The notes below the pieces were generated by a model. It did not search any database and was not told the origin of the DNA. It saw only the letters and a program-made list of their open reading frames with translations. A program made the translations under genes and the position numbers. From Diploscapter coronatus (Eukaryota > Nematoda > Chromadorea > Rhabditida > Rhabditidae), in assembly GCA_964036155.1 (NCBI GenBank), contig OZ038423.1, positions 71,625,249-71,689,248 on the forward strand: 64,000 nt of DNA, read 5' to 3'. Position 1 is the first letter of the stretch. Every line of letters starts with the position of its first letter. Positions 1 to 10,662 of this stretch are shown here, piece after piece.

Positions 1-699
1 TGAAAAGTATAAAAAATAAAGAAAAATAAAACATTTAATTTTTACCTGTCTAGACTTCAAAAGAACCCCAAGTCCCCAACTATCAACTCCAGCGTTGTTC
101 GACACGCACGTCAAATTTTTCTGCCCGGTTTCTGCCAAAGCAGAGATCAGATTTTCCGGAATTCCACATAGGCCGAATCCTGAAAAATAGTTTATAATTT
201 AAAAAATCATTAGAATTAGTTACTGTAGAAAGTAGAACATTCAATAAAGCTGCATAATAAAGATGGCAAACTTTAGCATTTCCCTACTATTAGAAAAAAA
301 AAAATTAAATCACCTCCGACCAACAGTTTCGACCCATCAGGGATGTCTTTGACAGCCTCCTTGGCGCTCGAATAGATTTTGGCATTTTTCACAGAACACG
401 TCGATAACGCAGCGGAAATTCGCCAGATCGTGCCTGTCTGAAAAATGCTTCTTTCGAGAATTTAGAAAATTTCGATTTTCGCCACTTTTCTTTTTCAAAA
501 ATTTAGTCTAAGCTGTGAAAGACGAAGTTTCACTATCACACATTATCATTAGAAAATCGATAAAAGTTTTGGGTTTTTGGGAATGTTATAAACCATGAAA
601 TGACATTTTTGATAGATAAGAAAAATAAAATGCTAAAATATGCACCTGTCTAAATTTTCTTCTCAACGACGCATCCAAAGCCTTGGTGCAGAGGGCCAT
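1..699 (-). CDS. OXCT1: Succinyl-CoA:3-ketoacid CoA transferase, mitochondrial (5' part only)
   Basis: This is the N-terminal part of SCOT, the mitochondrial matrix enzyme that moves CoA from succinyl-CoA to acetoacetate during ketone-body use. Three coding exons are visible on the minus strand: 646-699, 314-437 and 46-179, joined in consistent phase (0, then 1). The first begins [16 protein letters not shown], an Arg/Lys-containing presequence without acidic residues near the start apart from one Asp, compatible with mitochondrial import. Exon 2 carries [17 protein letters not shown] and exon 3 carries [15 protein letters not shown] and [16 protein letters not shown], which are family signatures of the N-terminal CoA-transferase domain. 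A TTTTAG acceptor lies about 27 nt upstream of the ATG and could take a spliced leader. The rest of the gene, including the catalytic Glu, lies beyond position 1. Identification is very secure; only the start codon is inferred. Confidence 0.9.
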
Positions 700-2195
700 G
701 AGTCTGTTTTTCTTCCAAGTTTCTAAAATTTTTCAATTGCCAAATTCAGTTCCGAGAAAAGGATGTAAAGATCAAATGCGAAAAATCGAGACTCCTCCAA
801 AATGCGTCAAAATGATAAAATTCGATAGAGGAAACGGGAGCTGAACACAAGAAATATGAGAATCTCGGAAATAATGATAAAATGCTGGGTGCGAAGGAGT
901 GATAAGGAGAAAAGAATAAAAGAAGGAAAAGTGATTAGATAAAATCCAGAAAGCACAGACTAAATGTCGTAATTGGGAGGTTGGCAACAAAATTAATGGC
1001 AGTTTTGTTTTGTTTTTTTTTATTTCAAAACTATCTCCCCAGAAAAGTGGATTTTTGAAAATGCATAACAAAAGATTAGAAAGTGTTGCATTTTGCATTT
1101 TTTAAAGAAATTTAGTTTTCGCGATAAAATGATCTTGATTTCGAGTCGAAAATCATTATGAAAAAGCAATTCGGGAATTTGCGCCTTTTTATAATTTGTT
1201 AATGATCCTAAATTTAAAAAATGGGAGTAATTTTGAAAATTTTGTGACAAAATTGCCCTAAATCTTGGCAAAATGAAATCGACAACTGCAGAGACAAGGG
1301 AAGGGTAGAATTTGAAAAGAAGATGAGAGAAAAGGTAAGCACAAAAGAGAATGGAGAGAGGGTAGAAAGATAGGAAACACGTGAAAGTGTGGAAAGACAC
1401 CCAGTGAAATGACGGCAGTTGGGCTGTGCCTGGCTTGCAGAGACAAGGGATGCACTTTCTGTTTGAAATAAAACAGCAAAATGCACTGTCCTTTGGGGTC
1501 GGATCACTAAAGTTTACCAGGTTAAAAAATCATCCAGCTTTTCAAATGAATAAGGTGAACTTTACAACAAATATTTTGTGAAACTACCCAAAGTTTTGCA
1601 TTCACCTCATCATTATGCACAAAAATTGCGTAAATCAGGGATAATCTGTCAGAAAAGTGTCAGAACATGTGATGGAAAGGAAATTAAAAATGGTTTGGAA
1701 GGGAAGAAGCGAGAAATCGAAAATTCGGCAGATCTGAAAGATACTTGCGTGAAAATTCGAAAACAAAGATTTTCGCACTTCAATAATTCATCGTTTTTTC
1801 CTTCGTTTCCTACTTTATACAGCCAGCGGTTTTTATTTTTCATGACTTCCATAATTTTCTTGAAATTTCTATTATTTCATTTTTATTGCCATTGGCTATC
1901 GGCCGATCGGGTTTTTCATAAAAAGTAAACGAAAGATGGCGGAAAGTGAGGTAGTGCTGAAATTCGCGAGGAGGAAAGAAAACTCCATTTAGCAGAGGCG
2001 AGAGAGACGTGTTACTGTTAGAGGAAAAGAAGAAAAGCAGGCAAAGATGCGTGTACTTACACACCCGCTAAAATCTTGTTTTGCCACCCATTATCCTTCC
2101 TAATTTATCGATTTTTTCGAGATCTAGTTACACTAATTGCCCTCTTTCAGTCGCAGAAAACTACCACCTGGTGGGAATATCGATTTTCAATCGAT
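700..2195. other. Intergenic region between divergent OXCT1 and UBE2J1 genes
   Basis: About 1.5 kb separates the two divergent start codons, so both promoters must lie here. I see no convincing coding exon: open frames are short, Phe/Ser/Lys-rich and without family resemblance. A purine-rich (GA) tract runs near 1320-1400 and there are several poly-A/T runs. No TATA box or known motif could be assigned with confidence. Confidence 0.6.
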
Positions 2196-3946
2196 ATGGC
2201 TAATGAACAGCTCTATAACACGAAATGTGCAGGTAAAATCTAGCTTCATCCCTTAAAATTGATTTTTTTAAAAATAATTTTTGTGATTTTTTGAAATTAT
2301 ACCAGGAGAAAAATGTCTTTATAACTTGAAAATTTTGAAACTTGCATTTCCAGGAGTCAAGCGGTTGATGAAAGAAGCAGCCGAGTTGCACGAGCCGACT
2401 GAAATGTACTATGCGCAACCATTGGAAGTAAGTTTTTCCTGAAAAATATAAATTAAAAAAAAAAAAACAACAAACAAAATCCAGGACAACCTGTTCGAAT
2501 GGCACTTCACCGTGAGGGGCACGATCAACACTGAGTTCGAGGGCGGCATCTACCACGGCCGCATCGTCTTCCCGCCCGAATACCCCATGAAACCCCCGAA
2601 CATGATGTTTTTGACGGTAATTATTCTCTATCGGAATAAAACCTTTTTATTTTTCAAAATTCTTGTTTTTTATATCGCCTAAAAATCATTAACAGTCCAA
2701 CATATTTTACATGTACGGCGGATTTTTGCACTTTTAAAGATTACCTGAATTTGTTACCAAAATCGTAAATAGTATTATTAGCCAATTATTCTTAAAATCA
2801 TGTTAAAATAAAATATATCATAGAAAATTTTAAAAATCCCTTTTCAGCCGAACGGTCGTTTCGAACTGCACAAAAAAATCTGCTTGTCCATTTCGGGCTA
2901 CCATCCCGAGACCTGGTTGCCGAGCTGGTCGATTCGCACGGCTCTACTCGCTCTGATCGGGTTCCTTCCCACTCAGGGAGGCGGGGCCTTGGGCAGTTTG
3001 GAATATCCTAAGCCTGAACGACAGAAATTGGCGAAGGCGTATGATTTTTAAAATTCCTATTTAAAAAATTATATTTTTCCTGAACTATTTCGTTTAAAAC
3101 GCGTTTTTCGAGAAGCATTATTTCAGTATAATTTGAAAATATGGCTTTTTGAATTGTGTTTTCAGATTTTTTAAATCAAATTTTAATCTTTTGAAGAATA
3201 ATTTTAGAAGTCTGGCCTGGAAATGTCGCGAGTGCGGATGCGTGATGAAGGACACGTTGAAGCCGCTGACCGAGGAATCGGAGAAGGATTCACAAGAAGC
3301 CAGTGCCCTCGCTGAGAAGGTTCAGTTCAAGGTTAATTTATTATTTTATTTCTTCTCGTTTTTGAACCCTTTTAGTTTCCAGCCTCCTTTTTCTTCTCTC
3401 CCTACTATTTCGCAGAAAAATAGGGTGGAAACTACAAGAGTGGGTGTGCAAACTACAGGGATCTTCATTTTTGACTATTTTTCAAACATCTTTAATATTT
3501 TATACCTTTCTAAAGAAATAAAACCTTAAACTTTCCAAGGTGTCCCTTTCAAAGATTCAAAATCCTAGTTTTACTATTTTTTCAATCAGATCCCCAAAAT
3601 TTATTTTAAAAGTTGTTTTTAGGCTAAAGAACCCACCGAATCAAAGCCATCCACTGAAACCGAAAACGAAAACAGTCCAGTCGCGGGGGATTCTAATTCT
3701 TCTAACGTTGAAAATTCGGAAAATCAGAATTTTGCCAAGACTTCTCCAGGAAATTCTTCCGAAACTCAAAATGCTTCAAATCCAGCTCCCGCTCAGATTC
3801 AGACCCCCAGGTTTTCGTCGAATTTCACGAATCGTCACCACCGGCCTTCGGACTGTGACTTTTCGCTGTTCATCACGATTCCCCTATTCGTGGTTATTTT
3901 CGCGATTGTAGCCCTTTTGTTGGCGAGAAGGTTCTTGCTTTTGTGA
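2196..3946 (+). CDS. UBE2J1: ER tail-anchored ubiquitin-conjugating enzyme E2 J1 (Ubc6 type)
   Basis: An E2 enzyme that works in ER-associated degradation from the cytosolic face of the ER membrane. Six exons join cleanly: 2196-2232, 2354-2427, 2485-2616, 2848-3038, 3208-3331 and 3623-3946, giving 293 residues (human UBE2J1 is a little longer). The UBC fold is obvious: VKRLMKEAAEL near residue 14, DNLFEWHFTVRG, a block around GGIYHGRIVFPPEYPMKPP, then TPNGRF, which replaces the HPN motif in the J family. The catalytic Cys is in KKICLSISGYHPETW (about residue 91-92). After the core come a Cys pair (KCRECGC) typical of J1 proteins, a Ser/Asn/Pro/Glu-rich linker and a single hydrophobic segment, FITIPLFVVIFAIVALLLA, followed by RRFLLL at the extreme C-terminus, which is the tail anchor. 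Nematodes have separate J1 and J2 forms; the Cys pair favours J1. Confidence 0.95.
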
Positions 3947-4497
3947 TTCTATAGTTTTTTTGTTGTAAAATTTACTTTTTGAAAAATGTGCTTACTCTAT
4001 TTTTTAAATTTATCAACTTCCTTGCACTTTTTTCATAAAGTTGACCTATTTTTCTAGAAAACTATTTAGAAAGGCAAAAATTATGAACTTTACAAAAATC
4101 CGGTTTTTAAAAAAAATAAATATTCGATTGCTAGTCTTTCTCTACTACCCGCATCTAACTATTCTAATTTTATCGACTTCTTTGTATTTATGATTTTTGT
4201 GATTTAGACTAGGGTTACGATAATTCGTCCTTTCATACACACATTCTTATGTGCATTGTCCGACTACATTACGGTTGTTTACGTGTTTTTCTAATCGAAA
4301 GAGTTGCCTTATTTAGAAGATTTAATGATGATGAATAAAATAAACGAATAAATTATGATTTCATTTTTATCTTTTTTTATTTTTCACCCTTATTCGCCCC
4401 ATTCTTGTGTACTTTTCGCCCTTCTTCTCAAAAAAAGGGCGAATTATACAAGGGTGAAGGCGAATGCAGAGTGAATAAGACAAGTAGCCCTAAAATT
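3947..4497. other. 3' UTRs of convergent UBE2J1 and CARNMT1 with poly(A) signal
   Basis: The two convergent stop codons are 551 nt apart. For the plus-strand gene a clear AATAAA lies at 4334-4339, followed by AT-rich sequence. A long imperfect hairpin occupies 4383-4475 (listed separately) just inside the CARNMT1 stop. No coding potential is seen here. Confidence 0.6.
4383..4475. repeat. 93-nt imperfect inverted repeat (hairpin) between convergent genes
   Basis: The left arm reads TTCACCCTT, ATTCGCC, TTGTGTA, TTCGCCCTT in order, and the right arm carries the complements in reverse order: AAAGGGCGAA, TATACAA, GGCGAAT, GAGTGAA. The loop is about 10 nt around 4424-4433. The arms are roughly 40 nt each with scattered mismatches, so the transcript of either strand could fold into a single stem. 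Size and shape suit either a miniature inverted-repeat element or a small-RNA hairpin precursor; the sequence alone cannot tell. Confidence 0.6.
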
Positions 4498-6596
4498 TTA
4501 ACGATTCGAAGTTTCTGGAGTTGGTTTCACCGCCACGAAATAGGCACAATTATAGACGTTTGAGAGCATGGATCTGAATATAATTTAAATCAAACGGGAT
4601 GTTGATGTTTTTTTTTTAAATTTTGGAAAGGTTTTTTTTAGAAAAAATACCTAGTGTTCGGACAGTAATTGCTCGTTTTCCTGTCTTCCTTGACGATTTG
4701 AAAACCCGTATGTTTTACAATCCGAATTATCTCTTCATAGGGCAGCTCGATGGACATCTGAGTTTAAAAAAAAAAAAAGATAAAAATTTTTTCTAGAACA
4801 TACCTCATAATTCATATCCGCCCAGTGATAGGTCAGTGGTCCCACGTTGATCCAAACTCCTCCAGAAATAAGGCACGAATAGATCGTTTCTGGAATTTCC
4901 TTGATCTTTATTATAAACTTATAAATAAATAACTCAAAGCTGGATCATTTTCTAAAAGAATATGATCTAGAAACGACATCGATTTTTCTTAAAAAATCAT
5001 GTTCGAGAATTTCTTACCGATGTACTCAATGACATTGTTGGCAGTGTCAATGAACCACGCGGTGACGATCGCGTTGAACGAATTCGCCTCTTTCTGGGCG
5101 ATTTCCAGAAAATTGCCCGCGCACATCGAAAACGAGTTTTTGGTCTGAAAAATTTTTAATTTCTTGTAAACATTTTTAAATTTTATGAAATCTTCGAGTC
5201 TCCTATATTTTAGGGAAGCTCTCAAATTGTCAAGGAAAATGAGAATAAAATTAAAATTTTTTACATCCTCATTCATCTTCGGGCAATTGTCAGGAAATTT
5301 CACGGCCCGAATTTGATCTGCATATGACCAGCTGTTGTTTTTGTCGAAGATATAAGGGTAGATCGTAAATTGGTTGGCCTGAAAATAAAATTTCAAAATA
5401 CCCTTTAAAAGTCTCCTTTCAACAAAATTAAAATCACCTCTTTACAAGCGTTGAGAACAAAGCAGGACGCCATGAGCATAAACATGCTGTATTCGTTTCC
5501 CATCACGGAGAAACCCTTTTGGATAAGCTCCCAGGCTAGACGGCCTGAAAAATATTCAAAATAATTTTAAAAAAACTTTCTCTAGCCAAATTATCACTTC
5601 TTCAAAAGAGGAAGAAAATTTGCATAAAATCATAAATTCTAAAATATACAAAAAAAAAAACCCTACCCAATCCAGCTCCAGGTACAAATACTCGGACCAG
5701 ATGCCTGGTGTCTTCATCAGGGAATGCCTGTATCAGGTCGTCCATCACAGGGGCGTAAGTGGCCTGTCTCTCCTCCTCTCCTTCAACCGACCATTCTCGA
5801 GCGATTTGACGGAGTGTAGACAGCACTTTCGACATGTACGTTTCGTCGGGAAGGCTGAAAACAACATTTCAATGTTTTTTTTTTTTAAAACATTTCAATT
5901 TTTTCAAATTTCAAGATCTGATAATTTTAAAAGATTGAAATAGAAACTTAGAAAAAAACTTGGTATAGAATAAAAATTCGAAGAAGAACAAACTCCTAGA
6001 AACGCCTTCTTGAAAAATTAGCACAAACATTGAAATTTAGAGGAAAAAATTAGATTAAAAGAAGTAACCGGCTCTGCCTAATCTTCAGCGCCTTTCCAAC
6101 TTCGTCTCCAAACATCCCCGCACTGTAGTTCACCATCATTTTCAGAAATCTAAAAATTCGATTTATTAGAATATTTTTAAAAGTCAACAAACTTGGAATT
6201 CGCCTCGATGCAGTTTCGGACTGAGTTTAGATGAGAAGATATAGGGGGTTTGAGGAGTTCTTTGTGAGCATTTGGTAGTTTTCTGAAAATGTAGAGATAG
6301 GAAACGTAAATTTAAAGTCAAATTAGAAAAGCTGACCTCATATGCCCCAGTGTTCTGAGCATTTGTTGTTGGCCGTAATTATGGTAGAAGAGAAAGGCGT
6401 TCACGACTTTTTCCGTGGCAATCACTTCTTCGTCGACTCCCTTTTCATCAGCTTCTTTGGAATTCTGAAAATCGAACATTTTTAACCTATCGTTTTTTTT
6501 TTAAATAATCATTTTTAAACCCACATTTTCCTCTGAATGTCCATTGCAGCATTTCCCTCCATCTTCTTTCACTCCACTTCCACTTGGTTGGTTCAT
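4498..6596 (-). CDS. CARNMT1: Carnosine N-methyltransferase (UPF0586 / N2227-like family)
   Basis: An S-adenosylmethionine-dependent enzyme; the human protein methylates carnosine to anserine and histidine in some proteins. Eleven exons (upper ends 6596, 6464, 6282, 6149, 5854, 5544, 5378, 5144, 4889, 4757, 4573) join in phase to a 391-residue protein, close to human length (409). Diagnostic blocks in order: VLSTLRQIAREWS with GEEERQATYAP; the SAM-binding loop VPGAGLGRLAWE; GNEYSMFMLMASCFVLNAC; NQFTIYPYIFDKNNSWSYAD followed by QIRAVKFPD; FSMCAGNFLEIA; TAWFIDTANNVIEYIETIY; GGVWINVGPLTYHW. The ending, with VKEDRK and SMLSNVYNCAYFVAVK, also matches the family C-terminus. The N-terminal 24 residues (MNQPSGSGVKEDGGKCC and on) are low complexity. 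It is transcribed convergently with UBE2J1 and tail to head with CENP-S upstream. All expected catalytic blocks are present, so it should be active. Confidence 0.93.
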
Positions 6597-6831
6597 TTCT
6601 TAAAATTTTCAAATGATCAAAAATCTCACTTCAAACAACATCAAGATATTCCATAGAAACCAACATTATCTCTTCAAAAAATGAAACAAATACAAGAATA
6701 ATTCATTTTATTTCGATTCGTACTGTATTCCAACGAGGATAAAAATCATGATAAATAAATGATAAAATGAGGCACTTTTGAAGAGTGAATTTAAAAAAAA
6801 AAATATAAAGGTCCGAGGCAGAAAATTTGAT

Positions 6832-9092
6832 TCAGAGACAGTCAAAATCATCATCGTCGTCTCCAACGTTCGAGAAATCAAAGTCGGTGAATTCTGAAAA
6901 TCGATACAAATATTTGAAATAAAAAAATTATTATTCTTTATAAAAATTGATAGGAAAATTCTAATTTCTTACTCTTTGTCCAATCCTGATTCTGAGTGGC
7001 TTGAACCTTCTGCTGGGTTTCCTTTTGCGATTCATTTTGTTCACTCACCGCTTCCTTCGAATAGTTCCTTTTCTCAGTCACTGAAACATTTTCTTTAAAA
7101 TAAAAATCCTATTCTATCTTCAAAAATAATCTATTTCCAAATAAATTATACGTTTTGCACACTAAAAAAAGTGGTATCCTTAAAATAAAAAAAGAAAACT
7201 CCCACCAGTAAAAGGCATGTCGAAATCGTCATCTTCCTCCTGTTCCTGCTCATTTTCCTTTTCTTCTTCCTCGGCAATCGTTTCTGCCACCACGCTTGGG
7301 GACTTCTGCTTGACGAGCGTGAAATTGTCAAAGTCGTTGGAGTCCTGAAATTTTATTTATTTGTATTTGTTTTAAATTTTTTATTTTGTTTTTAAATCCA
7401 CCTCAATGGTAAAATCGAATGGAGTATCTTCTTGTTCATCATCACTCTTTCGACTATTTTTCTTCACAATCAGAGGCTCGTCAGAGAAATTGGAGTCCTG
7501 AAAAAATAAGATAAATTGCAAAATTTTAGAAACCAAAATACCTCATTTCCTTCATCTTTCTCTTCTTCAATGGTTTCCACGATCGATGGTCTTGCAGCAG
7601 GTGGTGGTTGGCGATTTTGACTGGCTGAAATTAAATTCGTAATCTTTTTTTCTAGTTTTAAATATCAATGATTCTTCGTTTACTATAAACTTCACACTGA
7701 ATTAGCAGGCTTTCTTTCAAACAAATGAAATTTACAGCAAAATATTGACTTCACATCTCGAATTTAAAATATATATATATTTCTATTTTAAAAGTCGATG
7801 AATGTTGTACCTGTGATTGGAGTGACGGGGTTGAGTCCATTGTTCATCATCGGAGTTTTTGGTTGTGGGTGATCAGAGGCCAACGGAGTTGAAGTTGTAG
7901 GGAGCCGGGGCTGATCCAGATTGGGGGTGTTCGAGTGGGACAAGGTTGTCAGGTCCTGAAAATTTAACCCTGCATAATTTTATGGGAAAAAGTTCTTTTA
8001 AATTTTAAATTATTTTTAAAAAATATTTTATCAAGAAAATAAATAAAATTCTAACAAACAAAAAATGAACCTACGAATGAATCGTCTCTAAGCGGAGGCT
8101 CGGGCACTGAGGGGTCTTCAGGAGTCGCCCTGCGTCGGTCGTCATCAGAATCATCTGAGTCGTCATCTGCGAGATGAGCAGCGGCTCTAGAATTATTTTT
8201 CCTTCTAATCTTAGCTTCAATCTTAAAATTTCAATATTTCTCCACACTATTTTCTCCAGAATTTATTAATTGTTAAATCCAAGATGTAAAAAGAAAAATA
8301 GTTTTCAAGAAATATTTGAATTTTCAAATCAGGTATAACTTGAAAAGTTTTGAGGTTAAACTTTCTTAGTTTTACCTGGCAATAATCTCCTCCATGCTCA
8401 ATCTCTTCCTCCTTTCACTCGGCTCTCCATTCGCTTGCAGCTCAGCGGCTCTGGATCTTCTTTTGATTTTGATCTCCGTCTTCTCCTTCACATTCAGCCC
8501 TGCACGATGCTGGACGAGGTTCATCTGGGAATATCGTTTTTCAAATTATAAAAGAATAAAATTATTTTAAAATATTTTTTAAAATTACCAAAGGCTCACT
8601 CCCACGCATCAGCAAATTCACGTCGGCCGTCGTGACTCTTGAGCGTTTCGCATGGCTGAATTATTTTCTTCTTAAATCTTTGTTTAGTTTTTCGTAAACA
8701 ATAAATATTTTCAAATCGAATTTTGCATTCTCTGAAAAGTAGCCATTTTTAAAAATAAAAAATACCCAGCAAAAGCGATCAGGTCCGGCGCCCATCTTTG
8801 GGTGATGACGTCACGCACCAACGCGGCTATGCTCGCCTGCATTTTCGGATCGAATTCGACGTCTGAAAATTTAAAAATACATTTTAAAAATCGATGTTTT
8901 AAGTTTTGGAATAATTCACTACTTTAAAAAATAGGAAAGAGAAACTAATATTTTTTCAGAAATGTTTGAAGTTCCTTTTGAAAATAGTAAAGAAATACAT
9001 TTTTTAAAACTCTCACCGATGCTCTTCGTATTCTTGATGTGCGTCCGCACGTCGTCCGCCGTCCTGATCACGCCCAAATGCAGCACTTTCAT
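6832..9092 (-). CDS. CENPS: CENP-S / MHF1-like histone-fold protein with long acidic tail
   Basis: CENP-S pairs with CENP-X (MHF1-MHF2) at kinetochores and in the FANCM DNA-repair complex. The N-terminal histone fold is spread over the first exons: MKVLHLGVIRTADDVRTHI, then EFDPKMQASIAALVRDV, WAPDLIAFAGHAKRSRVT, then TADVNLLMRGSEPLMNLV. The last two parts align with the CENP-S segment around FARHAKR and DVKLLARR. A basic stretch (KIKRRSRAAELQ and ERRKRL) follows. Unlike the 138-residue human protein, the reading continues through six or so further exons (about 8190 down to 6832) that encode very acidic, Phe-containing sequence such as ADDDSDDSDDDRRR, DSNDFDNF, EEDDDFDMPF and a DDDDDFDCL terminus. 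The ATG lies 6 nt after a TTTCAG acceptor and about 80 nt after the CAMKMT stop. TAF9, another histone-fold protein with an Asp-rich tail, was considered but the fold fits CENP-S better. The assignment of the tail exons to the same gene is inferred from continuous splicing phase and lack of an intergenic gap. Confidence 0.7.
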
Positions 9093-9171
9093 AAGATCCT
9101 GAAAATAGTTTTTTTATTTTTTCAAATTTCAGAAAATTAACATTTTTTATACTTTTGTTTATTTTTTCTGC
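9093..9171 (-). promoter_or_regulatory. Operon-type junction: poly(A) signal then trans-splice acceptor
   Basis: On the minus strand AATAAA lies at 9158-9163, 8 nt after the CAMKMT stop codon; 57 nt further on is TTTCAG (complement of 9099-9104), directly followed by GATCTT and the CENP-S ATG. A gap of this size with poly(A) signal and acceptor is the standard arrangement for SL2-type trans-splicing in nematode operons. That an SL is added here is inferred. Confidence 0.6.
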
Positions 9172-10392
9172 TTATTTTCTCGTCATTTTGATTAAATATG
9201 GCAATTCCAGGTCCTCTTGAGACTTCTCGATGGAAATTCTGCTGCGAACCATCTCTTCAAAGCACTGAACGTATTCATAGCTCCATTTGCCGGCTGATTC
9301 AACTTTTTCTATGAACACTTGTAAACTGCCTTTTCTTTTGGGGCTACAGATTAGCACACATCCATCATCAGTCAAATGTGAACTACAACATTCCAAAAGT
9401 TGCAGATGAAAATTTTTGAAGAACACACAGTCCGCCGCTAGAATTACGTCGAATCTTTCACCTTCCAACTCGTCTTCTCCCCATTTTAACGTCCTCGCTT
9501 CCAAATTCATTATTTCATTTCTTCGAATCACATCTCCTAGTGATGAGACTGATTGTTCATTCCCATCGGTCACAATCATTTTCCTTCCAAATTTAGAGGA
9601 AGCTAGGGAAGGCAGACCCATAAATCCCGCTCCAAGTTCCAAGACTTTCTTGTCTTTCACCGAACTCGGATTTTCCAGGAAATACAAAGCTAGGGCTTCT
9701 CCGCCCGACCATAGCCTGACATTCCCTGTATTATCGAATCCTCTCAGACTTGAGGATGAGTCCAGCGAATTGAAAAAGGGGTTCAAATCTATTGAAGCTG
9801 AGAAATAGGGGCTTTCCAGATAAATTTGATAGGTGGAGTCCTTTTTTCTAGAAAATTTGAATATAGAAGTTCTAGGGGGGTTTGAATTCTTCTCTTTTAA
9901 GGCGTATAGGAGCTTGGTGGATAGAATAGACCAGTTTTGACGAGCGTTAGAAGGGGCCTGGAATTGGGCTGTTTTTTGTAATGTCAAAAAAGAGATGAAA
10001 TCACAACACTGCACGACAAGGATAGAAGAGTTATTTATGTGAGGGGGTAGGGGTGAATTTTTAGAGCACAGCGTTTCTATGTGTATTTTTATTGTGATTT
10101 TTTCATGTTAGCTCTAACAAAGGACCACTACACACTTTACAAGGAAATTCTTGATGACTTTGTATGTTTCTGCTTTTTTAAAAACAAAATTAAAAATACA
10201 AAAGCATCAAGAAAAAATAGAAAAACTAACCGTCTGCTCTTTGGTCACTTTTTCTTCGTTTCCATCTTCCTTATCCTTGCTTTTGTTTGTTCGTTTGGTC
10301 TGGTTCGTCCCATCACTCCCAGCCTTCGAAAAGCACGGTTGCTGCCCGTCGTCAATTTCTTCTTCTCCATTTTCCATCCTCTTCCTCTTCAT
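9172..10392 (-). CDS. CAMKMT: Calmodulin-lysine N-methyltransferase
   Basis: A class I SAM-dependent methyltransferase that trimethylates a lysine of calmodulin. The main exon runs from about 10007 down to the stop at 9172 and carries NWSILSTKLLYALKEKN (aligned with the human N-terminal helix), GFDNTGNVRLWSGGEALALY, the SAM-binding motif VLELGAGFMGLPSLA, VTDGNEQSVSSL, the RFDVILAADCVFF motif, and a closing LPYLIKMTRK. The large exon alone has an ATG (10014), but a better start is probably the Lys/Glu-rich exon 10231-10392 (MKRKRMENGEEEIDD and on), which ends at a GTTAGT donor and joins in phase to a CGTGCAG acceptor near 10008. An acceptor AATTCAG 18 nt before that ATG could receive a spliced leader. 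The catalytic half is certain; the N-terminal exon is a prediction. It sits between YRDC and CENP-S on the same strand, likely co-transcribed. Confidence 0.85.
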
Positions 10393-10662
10393 TTCTCGAT
10401 TTGGTCACCTGAATTATTCTTTTATTTTCTTTTTAGAATTCAAAATTTCAACAACAACAACCAACGGAAGGCAACAATTCAAATTCAGAAAACAAGAAAA
10501 ATGAGAATTCAGAAAGAAGAAGAACGGAGAAAATCCTATTTCACAAAATTGTCAAAACCATGCATTTTTGAAGAAAGCTGCACAGCTTTTACAGGAGTTC
10601 TTCAAAATTTGTAAAATTCGTTCCTTTTTAAGAAAAGGGACGAATTTGGATTTTGAAAATTC
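10393..10662. other. Gap between YRDC and CAMKMT with short inverted repeat
   Basis: The 270-nt gap between the YRDC stop and the probable CAMKMT start contains a 34-nt palindrome at 10614-10647 (15-nt arms, AAATTCGTTCCTTTT against AAAAGGGACGAATTT, one mismatch, 4-nt loop) and, nearer CAMKMT, an AATTCAG acceptor. Its length fits an intercistronic region of a nematode operon. An antisense open frame over this stretch is Phe/Lys-rich and unlikely to be a gene. Confidence 0.5.

Noticed and set aside
6832..9092. Reading the acidic-tail gene as TAF9
   Set aside because: The Asp-rich terminus is similar, but the helix 2-3 region (FAGHAKRSRVT, DVNLLMRGSEPL) aligns better with CENP-S, and no TAF9 conserved region follows the fold.
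10081..10614. 177-residue plus-strand open frame
   Set aside because: It is antisense to the CAMKMT 5' exon and full of Phe/Lys runs derived from AT-rich sequence.
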